A DNA stretch of 64,000 nt, from NCBI GenBank assembly GCA_016178015.1, contig JACOUB010000008.1:1-64000 (forward strand), read 5' to 3'. The stretch comes from Methylocystis sp. Lineage in GTDB: Bacteria; Pseudomonadota; Alphaproteobacteria; Rhizobiales; Beijerinckiaceae. Shown piece by piece: positions 57,408-64,000 of the stretch. How positions within the stretch are numbered: the stretch's first letter is position 1; each line of letters begins with the position of its first letter. The notes beneath the pieces were generated by a model. The model ran no database searches. It saw nothing but the letters and a program-made list of their open reading frames with translations, and was not told the DNA's origin. A program made the position numbers and the translations under genes.

Positions 57408-58931
57408 CTACGGGCCTTCCTCCAATAACTCGGTGATCGAGCCGCCGGTATGGCGCCGCCTTATCGCCTCCGCGATGAGGCCGGCCACGCTGACGAAGTT
57501 GAGCCGTCCTTTGAAGTCCGCCAGCTTCATGCCCGTCGGCAAGGGCACGGCGTCCGTGACGACGATTCTGTCGACGGGCGCCTCGCCCAGCACGGCGGCG
57601 GCGCGGCTCGAGAAAACGCCATGCGTGGCGGCCAGCCACACGCGGGCGGCGCCGGCCTTGCGGCAGGCGGCGGCGGCGCGCGCCATCGTGCCCCCCGCGC
57701 TGATCAGATCGTCGAGCACGATGACCGTGCGCCCCACGACGTCGCCTGCGAAGATTTCGCCGCTGACCTGCCCCATGCTGCGATGCTTTTCCATGAAGCC
57801 CTTGGCGACCGGCCTCGCCAGCGCTCGCTCCAATCGCTGTCGGAACAATTCGGCGCGTTTCTCCCCGCCGAGGTCGGGCGAGACGACGGCGACCGGCGCG
57901 CCGCCGATCTCGCCCACGAAATGACGCACGAAAACAGCTTGGGCGTCCAGACTCTCGGTCTGGCAACGAAACGCGTTCTGAAACGCCGCGACATTGTGCA
58001 CGTCGAGCGCCATCACGCAGTTCGTTCCGACCGCTTCGAACATTTGCGCGACGTAGCGTGTGACGACCGGGTCGCGCGGCTTGGTTTGCCGGTCCTTGCG
58101 CGCGTAACAAAGATAGGGAACGACGGCCGTGATCCGGGCGGCGCCGGCGTCGCCGAGAGCGCCGATGAAGAACAGCAACCGGCAGAGCTTGTCGGCGCCG
58201 CTCTGGCCTTGTTCGCCGTGCAGGCTGAAAATGACGTAAACGTCGCGATTGCGCACGCTAACGAGAGGCCGCGTCTTGTGCTCGCCGTCCTCGAATTCGC
58301 GGTCCTCGTGCGGAGCGAGGTCGGCGCCGAGCAGCCGCGCTGCCTGTTCGCCGAATGGTCGACTGCCCCCAAGCGCGAACAGGACAAACCCGTTGTTCAT
58401 AGAGGTCGACGGGCGCAAGCCGTGCGCGGCCGTTTTGAAGGCGCTGATCGACGCCGCGCCGAGAACGGAATCGATCGTCTTGCCGTCTTCCGACAAAGGC
58501 GCGGCCAGGAGTTCGACCGCCGCCCGGGGATGCCCGGGTTCGGCGATGGCAAATTCCGCCAGCACCGCCTCGCCAACTCGCCTCACTTCGTCGAACAGCC
58601 GGCGCAGACGCACCGCTTCGCGTCGATTCTTGGCCTGGCTCAGGCGATCGCCAGCCGTGCACGGGCCGAGCAGCGCCTCGATCGCCTGGCCGCCTTCCGC
58701 CAACACCCAATCGTGTTCGCCCTCGACCGACCGGCACACGAACATGGCCGCCGCCGCGGCGCCGGTTTTCGGGAAGACAATGCTTTGACGGCGCGGCGCC
58801 GGCGCCCCGCCGCGCGCCGCCTCCCATCGTTTAAGGATGAGCCTCAGCGGTTCTTGCTTGGGCAGCGGCGCGAAATCCAAGCGTTCGAACAGTCGTCGCA
58901 GACGCGGTTCGGTCATGGCCATGGTCGTCAT
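57408..58931 (-). CDS. Ribose-phosphate pyrophosphokinase with N-terminal extension
   Basis: 507 residues, against ~310 for normal Prs. Residues ~180-490 are PRPP synthetase: FSLHGEQGQSGADKLCRLLF, PYLCYARKDRQTKPRDPVVT, HNVAAFQNAF, and the PRPP loop VIVLDDLISAGGTMARAAAA. Residues 1-~175 (RRLFERLDFAPLPKQEPLRL, SIVFPKTGAAAAAMFV, RPSTSMNNGFV) are not part of Prs and I do not recognise them. It may be a regulatory or nucleotide-binding domain. Between pncB and a hydrolase gene on the same strand. Housekeeping prs is presumably elsewhere. Confidence 0.85.
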   Translation of the reverse strand: MTTMAMTEPRLRRLFERLDFAPLPKQEPLRLILKRWEAARGGAPAPRRQSIVFPKTGAAAAAMFVCRSVEGEHDWVLAEGGQAIEALLGPCTAGDRLSQAKNRREAVRLRRLFDEVRRVGEAVLAEFAIAEPGHPRAAVELLAAPLSEDGKTIDSVLGAASISAFKTAAHGLRPSTSMNNGFVLFALGGSRPFGEQAARLLGADLAPHEDREFEDGEHKTRPLVSVRNRDVYVIFSLHGEQGQSGADKLCRLLFFIGALGDAGAARITAVVPYLCYARKDRQTKPRDPVVTRYVAQMFEAVGTNCVMALDVHNVAAFQNAFRCQTESLDAQAVFVRHFVGEIGGAPVAVVSPDLGGEKRAELFRQRLERALARPVAKGFMEKHRSMGQVSGEIFAGDVVGRTVIVLDDLISAGGTMARAAAACRKAGAARVWLAATHGVFSSRAAAVLGEAPVDRIVVTDAVPLPTGMKLADFKGRLNFVSVAGLIAEAIRRRHTGGSITELLEEGP

Positions 58932-58940
58932 GCTTCATTC

Positions 58941-59082
58941 CCCCTCCCCACCCCCTCCCCAACCCTCCCCCGCGCGCTCCGCTTGCGGGAGAGGGGCAGA
59001 CTTGGCGTGTCATCGAGACCACGCCAATGTTAATCGTTAGCGTCCCCTCTCCCGCGAAGCGGGGGAGGGACAGGGAGGGGGC
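58941..59082. repeat. REP doublet overlapping the hydrolase 3' end
   Basis: Left unit 58941-58996, right unit 59044-59082, stems CTCTCCCGC/GCGGGAGAG, opposite orientation. The right unit encodes the last residues of the dienelactone hydrolase-like protein. Confidence 0.8.
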
Positions 59083-59747
59083 GTCTCGTTGGCGTCGCCG
59101 CTCGCGCCGGCGCGAACGTGACGGGCAAACCAATCGGCGGCGGCGGCGACCGCCGCCTCCAGCGTCCCCGGCTCTTCGAACAGGTGGGTGGCGCCCGGCA
59201 CGGTGTCGAGACGCGCCTCGCAGCGCAGTTGCCGTAAGGCTTCGCGGTTGAGTTCGAGAACCTCATGGTCCCGGCCCCCGACGATCAACAGGGTTGGCGC
59301 CTCGACCTGGGACAAAGCGTCCCCGGCCAGATCGGGGCGCCCGCCGCGCGACACAACGGCCGCGACCCGAGCCGGTTCATGCGCCGCCGCGACCAGCGCC
59401 GCCGCAGCGCCGGTGCTGGCCCCGAAGAGGCCGATGGGAAGGTCGTGGACGCGGCTCGATCGCGCCGCCCAATCGACGGCTTCGCGCACGCGGGCGCCAA
59501 GCAGCGCAATATCGAAGACGTTTCTGCGGTTTTCCGCCTCCTCGCTGGTCAGGAGATCGAACAGCAAGGTCGCGAAACCCTGGCGAACGAGCTCCTCGGC
59601 CACCAACGTATTGCGCGGGCTGAACCGGGAGGAGCCGCTGCCATGCGCGAAAATGATCAGCCCGGTCGGCCGCGGCGGGACGCACAGAACTCCCTCCAGG
59701 CCGCGCGGCCCGACCGCAACGTCGATCCTCTCCTGATCTCCCCGCAT
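59037..59747 (-). CDS. Alpha/beta hydrolase, dienelactone-hydrolase-like
   Basis: 236 residues from the ATG at 59747. Fold markers: LIIFAHGSGSSRFSPRNTLV (oxyanion HG), FATLLFDLLT, nucleophile elbow GLFGASTGAAAAL, Asp in IVGGRDHEVLELN and catalytic His in VPGATHLFEEPGTL. Substrate unknown. The C-terminal ~18 residues (ANETPPPCPSPASRERGR) are read through a REP unit and are unlikely to be functional. Downstream of, and on the same strand as, the prs-like gene. Confidence 0.85.
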   Translation of the reverse strand: MRGDQERIDVAVGPRGLEGVLCVPPRPTGLIIFAHGSGSSRFSPRNTLVAEELVRQGFATLLFDLLTSEEAENRRNVFDIALLGARVREAVDWAARSSRVHDLPIGLFGASTGAAAALVAAAHEPARVAAVVSRGGRPDLAGDALSQVEAPTLLIVGGRDHEVLELNREALRQLRCEARLDTVPGATHLFEEPGTLEAAVAAAADWFARHVRAGASGDANETPPPCPSPASRERGR

Positions 59748-59923
59748 CTCACAAACCTCGACGCCGCCGGCGCCGGCCTCTTGACCGATCGCCAGCGACG
59801 CAACAGGCTCAATCCCCGTCGCCAAGAGCTAAGCGAAGAGAATTGACATTGGTCAAGCCGGGTGGTCTTCGCTTCGCCAACTTCCCACATAGGGTCGGGG
59901 GACGCCTCGAAGGAGGAGTGATC

Positions 59924-60490
59924 ATGCAAACCTCGCCCCGCGTCGAATTCCAGGGAATGGAGCCTTCAGCCGAGCTGCGCGCCCGCATCGAACGGCGGAT
60001 CGGACGTCTTGAAGATCGCTACGGCCGCGCCACCGCGTGTCGAATCGTCGTCAAAGGGCCCAGCGCCCATCATCGCAACGGCGGCCTGTATGAGCTCAAC
60101 ATTCATTTGGCTCTTCCGGACCGACGCGAGGTCGCCATCGACCGCACGCCGCATCTCGACGAACGCTTCCAAGACGTCAATTTCGCCCTTAACGACGCCT
60201 TCAAGCGGGCGCGCCGCCAGTTACAGGATGAAGTGCGCCAGATGCGCGGCCAAGTGAAGCTGCATGAGACGACGCCGGTCGGCGTCGTCCGCAAGCTGAT
60301 GGCGGACGATGGTTATGGTTTTCTCGAGAGCGCCGACGGGCGCCAGATTTACTTCCATCGCAACAGCGTCACGGATCGCGGGTTCGAACGTCTGGCGCTC
60401 GGCGAGCGCGTCCACTTCACGGAAGAGCAAGGCGGCAGCGGACCTCAGGCCAGCCGAGTGAGGCCGCTCGGCGAACGCGCTCCTCGGTGA
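59924..60490 (+). CDS. Ribosome-hibernation factor (HPF/RaiA) fused to cold-shock domain
   Basis: 188 residues; very strong AGGAGGAG ribosome site ahead of the ATG at 59924. Residues 1-~110 are the HPF/RaiA fold (VEFQGMEPSAELRARIERRI, GLYELNIHLALPDRREVAID, NFALNDAFKRARRQLQDEVR). Residues ~120-188 are a cold-shock OB fold (GVVRKLMADDGYGFLESADG, RQIYFHRNSVTDRGFERLAL) with both RNP motifs. Expected to bind idle ribosomes in stationary phase; the CSD could contact RNA. Divergent from the hydrolase gene. The fusion is known in some alphaproteobacteria. Confidence 0.9.
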   Translation: MQTSPRVEFQGMEPSAELRARIERRIGRLEDRYGRATACRIVVKGPSAHHRNGGLYELNIHLALPDRREVAIDRTPHLDERFQDVNFALNDAFKRARRQLQDEVRQMRGQVKLHETTPVGVVRKLMADDGYGFLESADGRQIYFHRNSVTDRGFERLALGERVHFTEEQGGSGPQASRVRPLGERAPR

Positions 60491-60648
60491 CTCTTTGCGT
60501 CATGGCGAGCGAAGCGAAGCAATCCAGACACGTAAGGCGGCCCCTGGTATAAGACGCCGCTCGCTTCGATTATCGGTTCGGCGTTGCTCGAACGGCGGGT
60601 GTTTTTAAGGGCGCTGCTTTATCATCATCATCGCGGGAGAAGGTTAAA

Positions 60649-61767
60649 ATGCGCATCGGCGTGCCGAAGGAAATCAAAGACAACGAATATCGCGTCGGTC
60701 TCACCCCGTCTTCGGCCGTCGAACTCGTCCGACGCGGTCATAAAGTCGTCGTCGAGAGAGGCGCCGGGCTCGGCGCCGGGCTCGCCGATCTTCAGTATGA
60801 ATCCGCTGGCGCGACCCTCGTCGACGGCCCGGATGCGATTTTCAAAACCGCCGAACTCATTGTCAAGGTGAAGGAGCCGCAGCCCTCGGAACGCGCCAAG
60901 CTGCGGGCGGGTCAAGCGCTGCTCGCCTACCTTCATCTCGCGCCCGATTTGGCGCAAACGCGAGACCTGCAGAAGTGCGGGGCGCATTGCATCGCTTACG
61001 AAACCGTGACGTCGCCGGAGGGCGGGCTGCCGCTGCTGACGCCCATGTCGGAGGTCGCCGGAAGGCTCGCCCCGCAGGTCGGCGCGCATTGTCTGGAAAG
61101 ACAGGCCGGCGGACGCGGCGTGTTGCTGGCCGGCGTGCCGGGCGTGCCGGCGGCGGAGGTCGTCATTTTAGGAGGCGGCGTCGTCGGCGCCCATGCGGCG
61201 ACGATTGCGCTCGGCATGGGCGCCAACGTCATCGTCGCCGACCGCGATCCGGAGGCGCTGCGCCGGCTTGCTCTGCGGTTTGGCAACTCGGTGCGAACGA
61301 TTTTTTCGACCTACGCCGCGATCGCCGAGTTGGCGAAACGCGCCGATCTGCTGATCGGAGCCGTTCTCGTGGCCGGCGCCGAAACGCCAAAAGTCATCAG
61401 TCGCGACATGCTGGCCACCATGAAGCCGGGCAGCGTTATTGTCGACGTGGCGATCGATCAAGGCGGCTGCTGCGAGAGCTCGAGGCCGACGACCCATTCC
61501 AACCCGACCTATTTCGTCGATGGCGTCATGCATTACTGCGTAACCAATATGCCCGGCGCGGTGCCGCGGACATCGACATTCGCGCTCAATAACGCCACGC
61601 TTCCCTTCGTTCACGCGATCGCCGACAAAGGCTGGCGCAACGCCTTGCGCGACGATGTTCATTTGCGCGCCGGGCTCGCCATTTCCGATGGAAGAATCAC
61701 CGCCGCGCCGGTGGCCAAAGCGCATGGGCTGGCGCTGACGCCGGTCGAAACGGCGCTGGGACTTTGA
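60649..61767 (+). CDS. ald: Alanine dehydrogenase
   Basis: 372 residues. [20 protein letters not shown], catalytic Lys/His in [14 protein letters not shown] and [11 protein letters not shown], Rossmann [20 protein letters not shown], and [20 protein letters not shown] are all characteristic. Interconverts pyruvate/ammonia and alanine with NAD(H). In several bacteria it is induced by oxygen limitation, consistent with a survival-type neighbourhood. Confidence 0.97.
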   Translation: MRIGVPKEIKDNEYRVGLTPSSAVELVRRGHKVVVERGAGLGAGLADLQYESAGATLVDGPDAIFKTAELIVKVKEPQPSERAKLRAGQALLAYLHLAPDLAQTRDLQKCGAHCIAYETVTSPEGGLPLLTPMSEVAGRLAPQVGAHCLERQAGGRGVLLAGVPGVPAAEVVILGGGVVGAHAATIALGMGANVIVADRDPEALRRLALRFGNSVRTIFSTYAAIAELAKRADLLIGAVLVAGAETPKVISRDMLATMKPGSVIVDVAIDQGGCCESSRPTTHSNPTYFVDGVMHYCVTNMPGAVPRTSTFALNNATLPFVHAIADKGWRNALRDDVHLRAGLAISDGRITAAPVAKAHGLALTPVETALGL

Positions 61768-61852
61768 TGGTTAGCGACGGCGGTCCGCGTCGCGACGCGT
61801 CGCTCGGCGTTATATTCTAGGTTATTCATGAATCGAACCAAGGAGGCGACCA

Positions 61853-62314
61853 ATGCGACTGAGTTCGACGGCTTTTGCGGACGGCGCAACCATACCGCGC
61901 CGCTTCACCTGCGACGGGGAAGACCTCTCGCCTGCCCTGCAATGGAGCGACGCGCCCGCGCCGACGAAGAGTTTCGTGTTGCTGTGCGACGACCCGGACG
62001 CGCCGGCGGGCACATGGCGTCATTGGGCCGCCTATGACATTCCCGCCGATGTGACAAGTCTTGCCGAAGACGCCGGTCGATCCGGCGGCCGAGTAGCGTT
62101 CAAGCAGGCGATCAACGATTTCAACCGGCCGGGATATGGCGGTCCCTGCCCGCCGCGCCGGCATGGGATTCATCATTACCATTTCCGCTTGCTCGCCCTC
62201 TCGCACAGCGAGCTGGCCTTGCCCGGCAAAGACCCGTCGTGCCAAGAGGTCGAACGACAAGCGCGCCAGCACATGCTTGCGGAGGCCACGCTGGTCGGCG
62301 TCTATCAGCGCTAA
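61853..62314 (+). CDS. YbhB/YbcL-family (PEBP) protein
   Basis: 153 residues. MRLSSTAFADGATIPRRFTC, DGEDLSPALQWSDAP, LLCDDPDAPAGTWRHWAAYD, GPCPPRRHGIHHYHFRLLAL give the phosphatidylethanolamine-binding-protein fold with the conserved D-P-D-A-P and G-P-x-P-P motifs. Cytosolic; biochemical role unclear in bacteria. A short GGAGG site precedes the ATG. Confidence 0.94.
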   Translation: MRLSSTAFADGATIPRRFTCDGEDLSPALQWSDAPAPTKSFVLLCDDPDAPAGTWRHWAAYDIPADVTSLAEDAGRSGGRVAFKQAINDFNRPGYGGPCPPRRHGIHHYHFRLLALSHSELALPGKDPSCQEVERQARQHMLAEATLVGVYQR

Positions 62315-62317
62315 GAT

Positions 62318-62424
62318 TGGCGAAAAAGGTTCACCCGTCATCCCAAGAAAGACCTCCTAAGAAAGACCTCGGCCCAGGTCTCGTTTGGAAAATTTACAAA
62401 GCCGCGGGTTGGGCCAAGGATTGA
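62318..62424 (+). pseudogene. HicA toxin remnant with a 14-bp tandem duplication
   Basis: The C-terminal 25 or so codons of HicA are recognisable (HPKKDLGPGLVWKIYKAAGW, AKD, TGA). AAGAAAGACCTC occurs twice 14 bp apart at 62348 and 62362, shifting the frame; removing one copy joins FTRHPKKDLGPGL. The N-terminal half and catalytic His are absent. Lies seven bases before the intact hicB. Confidence 0.72.
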
Positions 62425-62431
62425 GCGTTCG

Positions 62432-62719
62432 ATGCCCCATTACGTCGCCATCGTCGAGGAAGAAGAGGGCAAGGCGGTCGGCGTCTGGTTTCCAGACCTG
62501 CCGGGCTGCATCTCGGCCGGCGACACGCTCGACGAAGCGATGGCGAACGCCTCGGAAGCCCTCGCGCTATGGGTCGATGTCGCCAAAGAATATGGTCGAA
62601 CGATTCCGGCGCCGCGCAGCTTGGCCGAACTCAAACGCGATCCAGAAATCGCGGATGAGCTGCGCCGATACATGGTCGCCGTCATTCCGCTAGATACGCA
62701 TCGATTCGCAGCGACATAA
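62432..62719 (+). CDS. HicB-family antitoxin, orphan
   Basis: 95 residues: MPHYVAIVEEEEGKAVGVWF, PDLPGCISAGDTLDEAMANA and SEALALWVDVAKEYGRTIPA, the compact HicB domain. No DNA-binding C-terminus is obvious. Its toxin gene is only a remnant, so this is an orphan antitoxin that could still neutralise other HicA proteins. Confidence 0.92.
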   Translation: MPHYVAIVEEEEGKAVGVWFPDLPGCISAGDTLDEAMANASEALALWVDVAKEYGRTIPAPRSLAELKRDPEIADELRRYMVAVIPLDTHRFAAT

Positions 62720-63277
62720 GTTCAAATCGCAATCACCAGCCCAGCGTTCCCAAAATACTCGGCCCACTGTGGATCGGCCTTGATCTCCGACCGGTTCGTT
62801 TTCCCACATCTTCCCCCACTTCGATCACGGCTACGCTCCCGGTCAGGACATCGCCGCGATGAGTTTCGGAATTCTTCTCGCGTTCACCGGCGCAACGCTT
62901 ACGAGTTTGCCAACGAAGTGATGGCGAGCGTGACAGCGGCGCAGATCGCGACGAGCGAAAGAATTGCCATCAAGTCTTTCACGAGCGTTTCTCCTTTTTT
63001 GTCTTCGGGCGCACGGGAGCCTCGTTCCGCGCATTCTCTTCGTCAACGCGCGAGCCTGGCCATTGGTTCATCTCCAAGCCCCGATTTTTGGAGAGCTTTC
63101 GCATAAAATGGACGGTGCGCGACTCGAGCGGCCGAAAACCGACCCTATGTTGAAACTGGGGCGCTTTGGGCTGCCGAAGCTTGGCCGCGCTCGCGAGGGT
63201 GCTTGACGCCGTGTTCGGGCGCGTCTGTCGAACAAATTATCCAAACTGCGCAGTTAGATTATCGGCGCTCGGCAAAA
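62720..63277. other. Intergenic region with only a tiny ORF
   Basis: 558 bp between hicB and the ligase gene. Apart from the 27-residue membrane peptide on the minus strand (62899-62982) no convincing gene is present. Confidence 0.5.
62899..62982 (-). CDS. 27-residue hydrophobic peptide
   Basis: GTG at 62982 preceded at the right distance by AAAAAAGGAG, an unusually good ribosome site. Translation MKDLMAILSLVAICAAVTLA then ITSLANS: one transmembrane helix with a charged N-terminus, similar in size to small regulatory membrane peptides (KdpF, MgtS-like class). Family unknown. The ribosome site is the main argument that it is translated. Confidence 0.5.
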   Translation of the reverse strand: MKDLMAILSLVAICAAVTLAITSLANS

Positions 63278-64000
63278 ATGGGCGAAGAGATCGCAACAGC
63301 GGGATTTAACGAGGCGGATTTCGAGCGGTTCGCCGATCGGCTGCGCGCGGAGACGGAACTCGCGGGGGCGCTGTTTTCCACAGATCGTTTTTCGCAGGTC
63401 GATTACGCCTTAGGTTTCGAGATCGAAGCGTGGATCGTCGATCACAACTATTTTCCAGCCTCGATCAATCAGCGATTGCTCGAAACTCTCGCGCATCCGC
63501 TCGTCGTCCCGGAATTGTCGCGCTTTAATATCGAGCTTAACTGCGCGCCGCTGCCGCTCGCTGCGGATGCGCTCGATCTGGCCGCCGGCGCGCTTTCTGG
63601 TCTTTGGGCCGAATGCAATGGCGTCGCCCACACGCTCGACGCCAATATGGTGATGATCGGAACGCTGCCGACGATCCGCAACGAGGATCTGACTCTGGCC
63701 AATATGTCGCCGCTGAACCGCTTCTATGCGCTCAACAATGAGGTGCTGCGCCGACGCCGCGGGCGTCCGATGCAGGTCGATATCGCCGGACGCGATCACC
63801 TCGTCTGCGAGCATCGCGACGTGATGCTCGAGGCGGCCACGACGTCGTTCCAAATTCATTTGAAGACGCCGGCGCCGCTCGCGCATCGCTATTACAACGC
63901 CGCCATCGCCGCTTCTGGCCCTATCCTCGCCGCCTGCGGAAACGCGCCCTTTCTGTTTGGCAAATCGCTGTGGGACGAGACGCGCATCCCGCTGTTCGAG
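63278..64000 (+). CDS. GCS2-family glutamate-cysteine ligase-like protein (5' part)
   Basis: Starts at the ATG at 63278 and is still open at the window end (241 codons). The sequence begins MGEEIATAGFNEADFERFAD, followed by SQVDYALGFEIEAWIVDHNY (Glu cluster binding Mg/ATP), LSRFNIELNCAPLPL and TTSFQIHLKTPAPLAHRYYN, the pattern of the GCS2 carboxylate-amine ligase family. Likely ATP-dependent ligation of an amino acid or amine, in the glutathione-synthesis superfamily; substrate unknown. Stop lies beyond the window. Confidence 0.85.
   Translation, partial: MGEEIATAGFNEADFERFADRLRAETELAGALFSTDRFSQVDYALGFEIEAWIVDHNYFPASINQRLLETLAHPLVVPELSRFNIELNCAPLPLAADALDLAAGALSGLWAECNGVAHTLDANMVMIGTLPTIRNEDLTLANMSPLNRFYALNNEVLRRRRGRPMQVDIAGRDHLVCEHRDVMLEAATTSFQIHLKTPAPLAHRYYNAAIAASGPILAACGNAPFLFGKSLWDETRIPLFE

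Overview
The window looks like chromosome of a high-GC alphaproteobacterium of the Hyphomicrobiales, most likely a methanotroph of the Methylocystis/Methylosinus type. The support is the protein style of the housekeeping genes, the abundance of Rhizobiales-type palindromic intergenic repeats, and above all a copper cluster (PmoD-like protein, CopC, CopD, PCuAC/PmoF-like chaperone) of the kind found near particulate methane monooxygenase genes. No pmoCAB, rRNA or complete IS element lies in the window. The genus is an inference.

Layout. 0-3 kb: transposase debris, a small Cys-rich secreted protein, a chimeric antitoxin/transposase ORF and a small secreted protein. 2.9-6.7 kb: copper operon on the minus strand, with copD broken by one base, divergent from a MarR regulator. 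8.5-12 kb: TetR/GST pair, FTR1 iron permease with a cupredoxin, and a lipoprotein. 12-14.4 kb: secE-nusG-rplK-rplA, after which the expected rplJL-rpoBC is missing. 14.4-16.5 kb: an accessory patch with YoeB/YefM, a HEPN protein, a DUF559 endonuclease and a duplicated lepA 3' end. 16.5-24.3 kb: lepA, a 105-bp-repeat coiled-coil protein, DUF2892, a multicopper-oxidase-like protein, tRNA-Leu, tig and clpP. 24.5-34.5 kb: acyl-CoA carboxylase alpha subunit, FitAB/VapBC and HigBA modules, NAD synthetase, rpmG, kdsB, pheA, HicAB and a HIT protein. 34.5-42.9 kb: DEAD-box helicase, clpS-clpA, and two envelope polysaccharide genes. 43-49 kb: uvrA with two small downstream genes, dctA and ssb. 49.3-55.6 kb: glucan biosynthesis, sugar/SAM methyltransferases and a glycosyltransferase. 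55.8-64 kb: nicotinate phosphoribosyltransferase, a PRPP synthetase with an extra N-terminal domain, a dienelactone-hydrolase-like protein, an HPF/cold-shock fusion, alanine dehydrogenase, a PEBP protein, HicB with a broken HicA, and the start of a GCS2-type ligase. This last group reads like a dormancy or stress-survival island (inference).

Two themes recur. First, at least three families of palindromic REP-like repeats, mostly as inverted pairs. Several have entered coding sequence: inside the helicase and uvrA, at the MCO stop codon, at the end of the hydrolase and at the start of pncB. Second, many small toxin-antitoxin genes, several of them broken (copD frameshift, DUF4258 amber codon and hicA remnant are the clear damaged loci of the window). 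Coordinates, motifs and repeats were read directly; family names come from recognition of sequence patterns without database searches.
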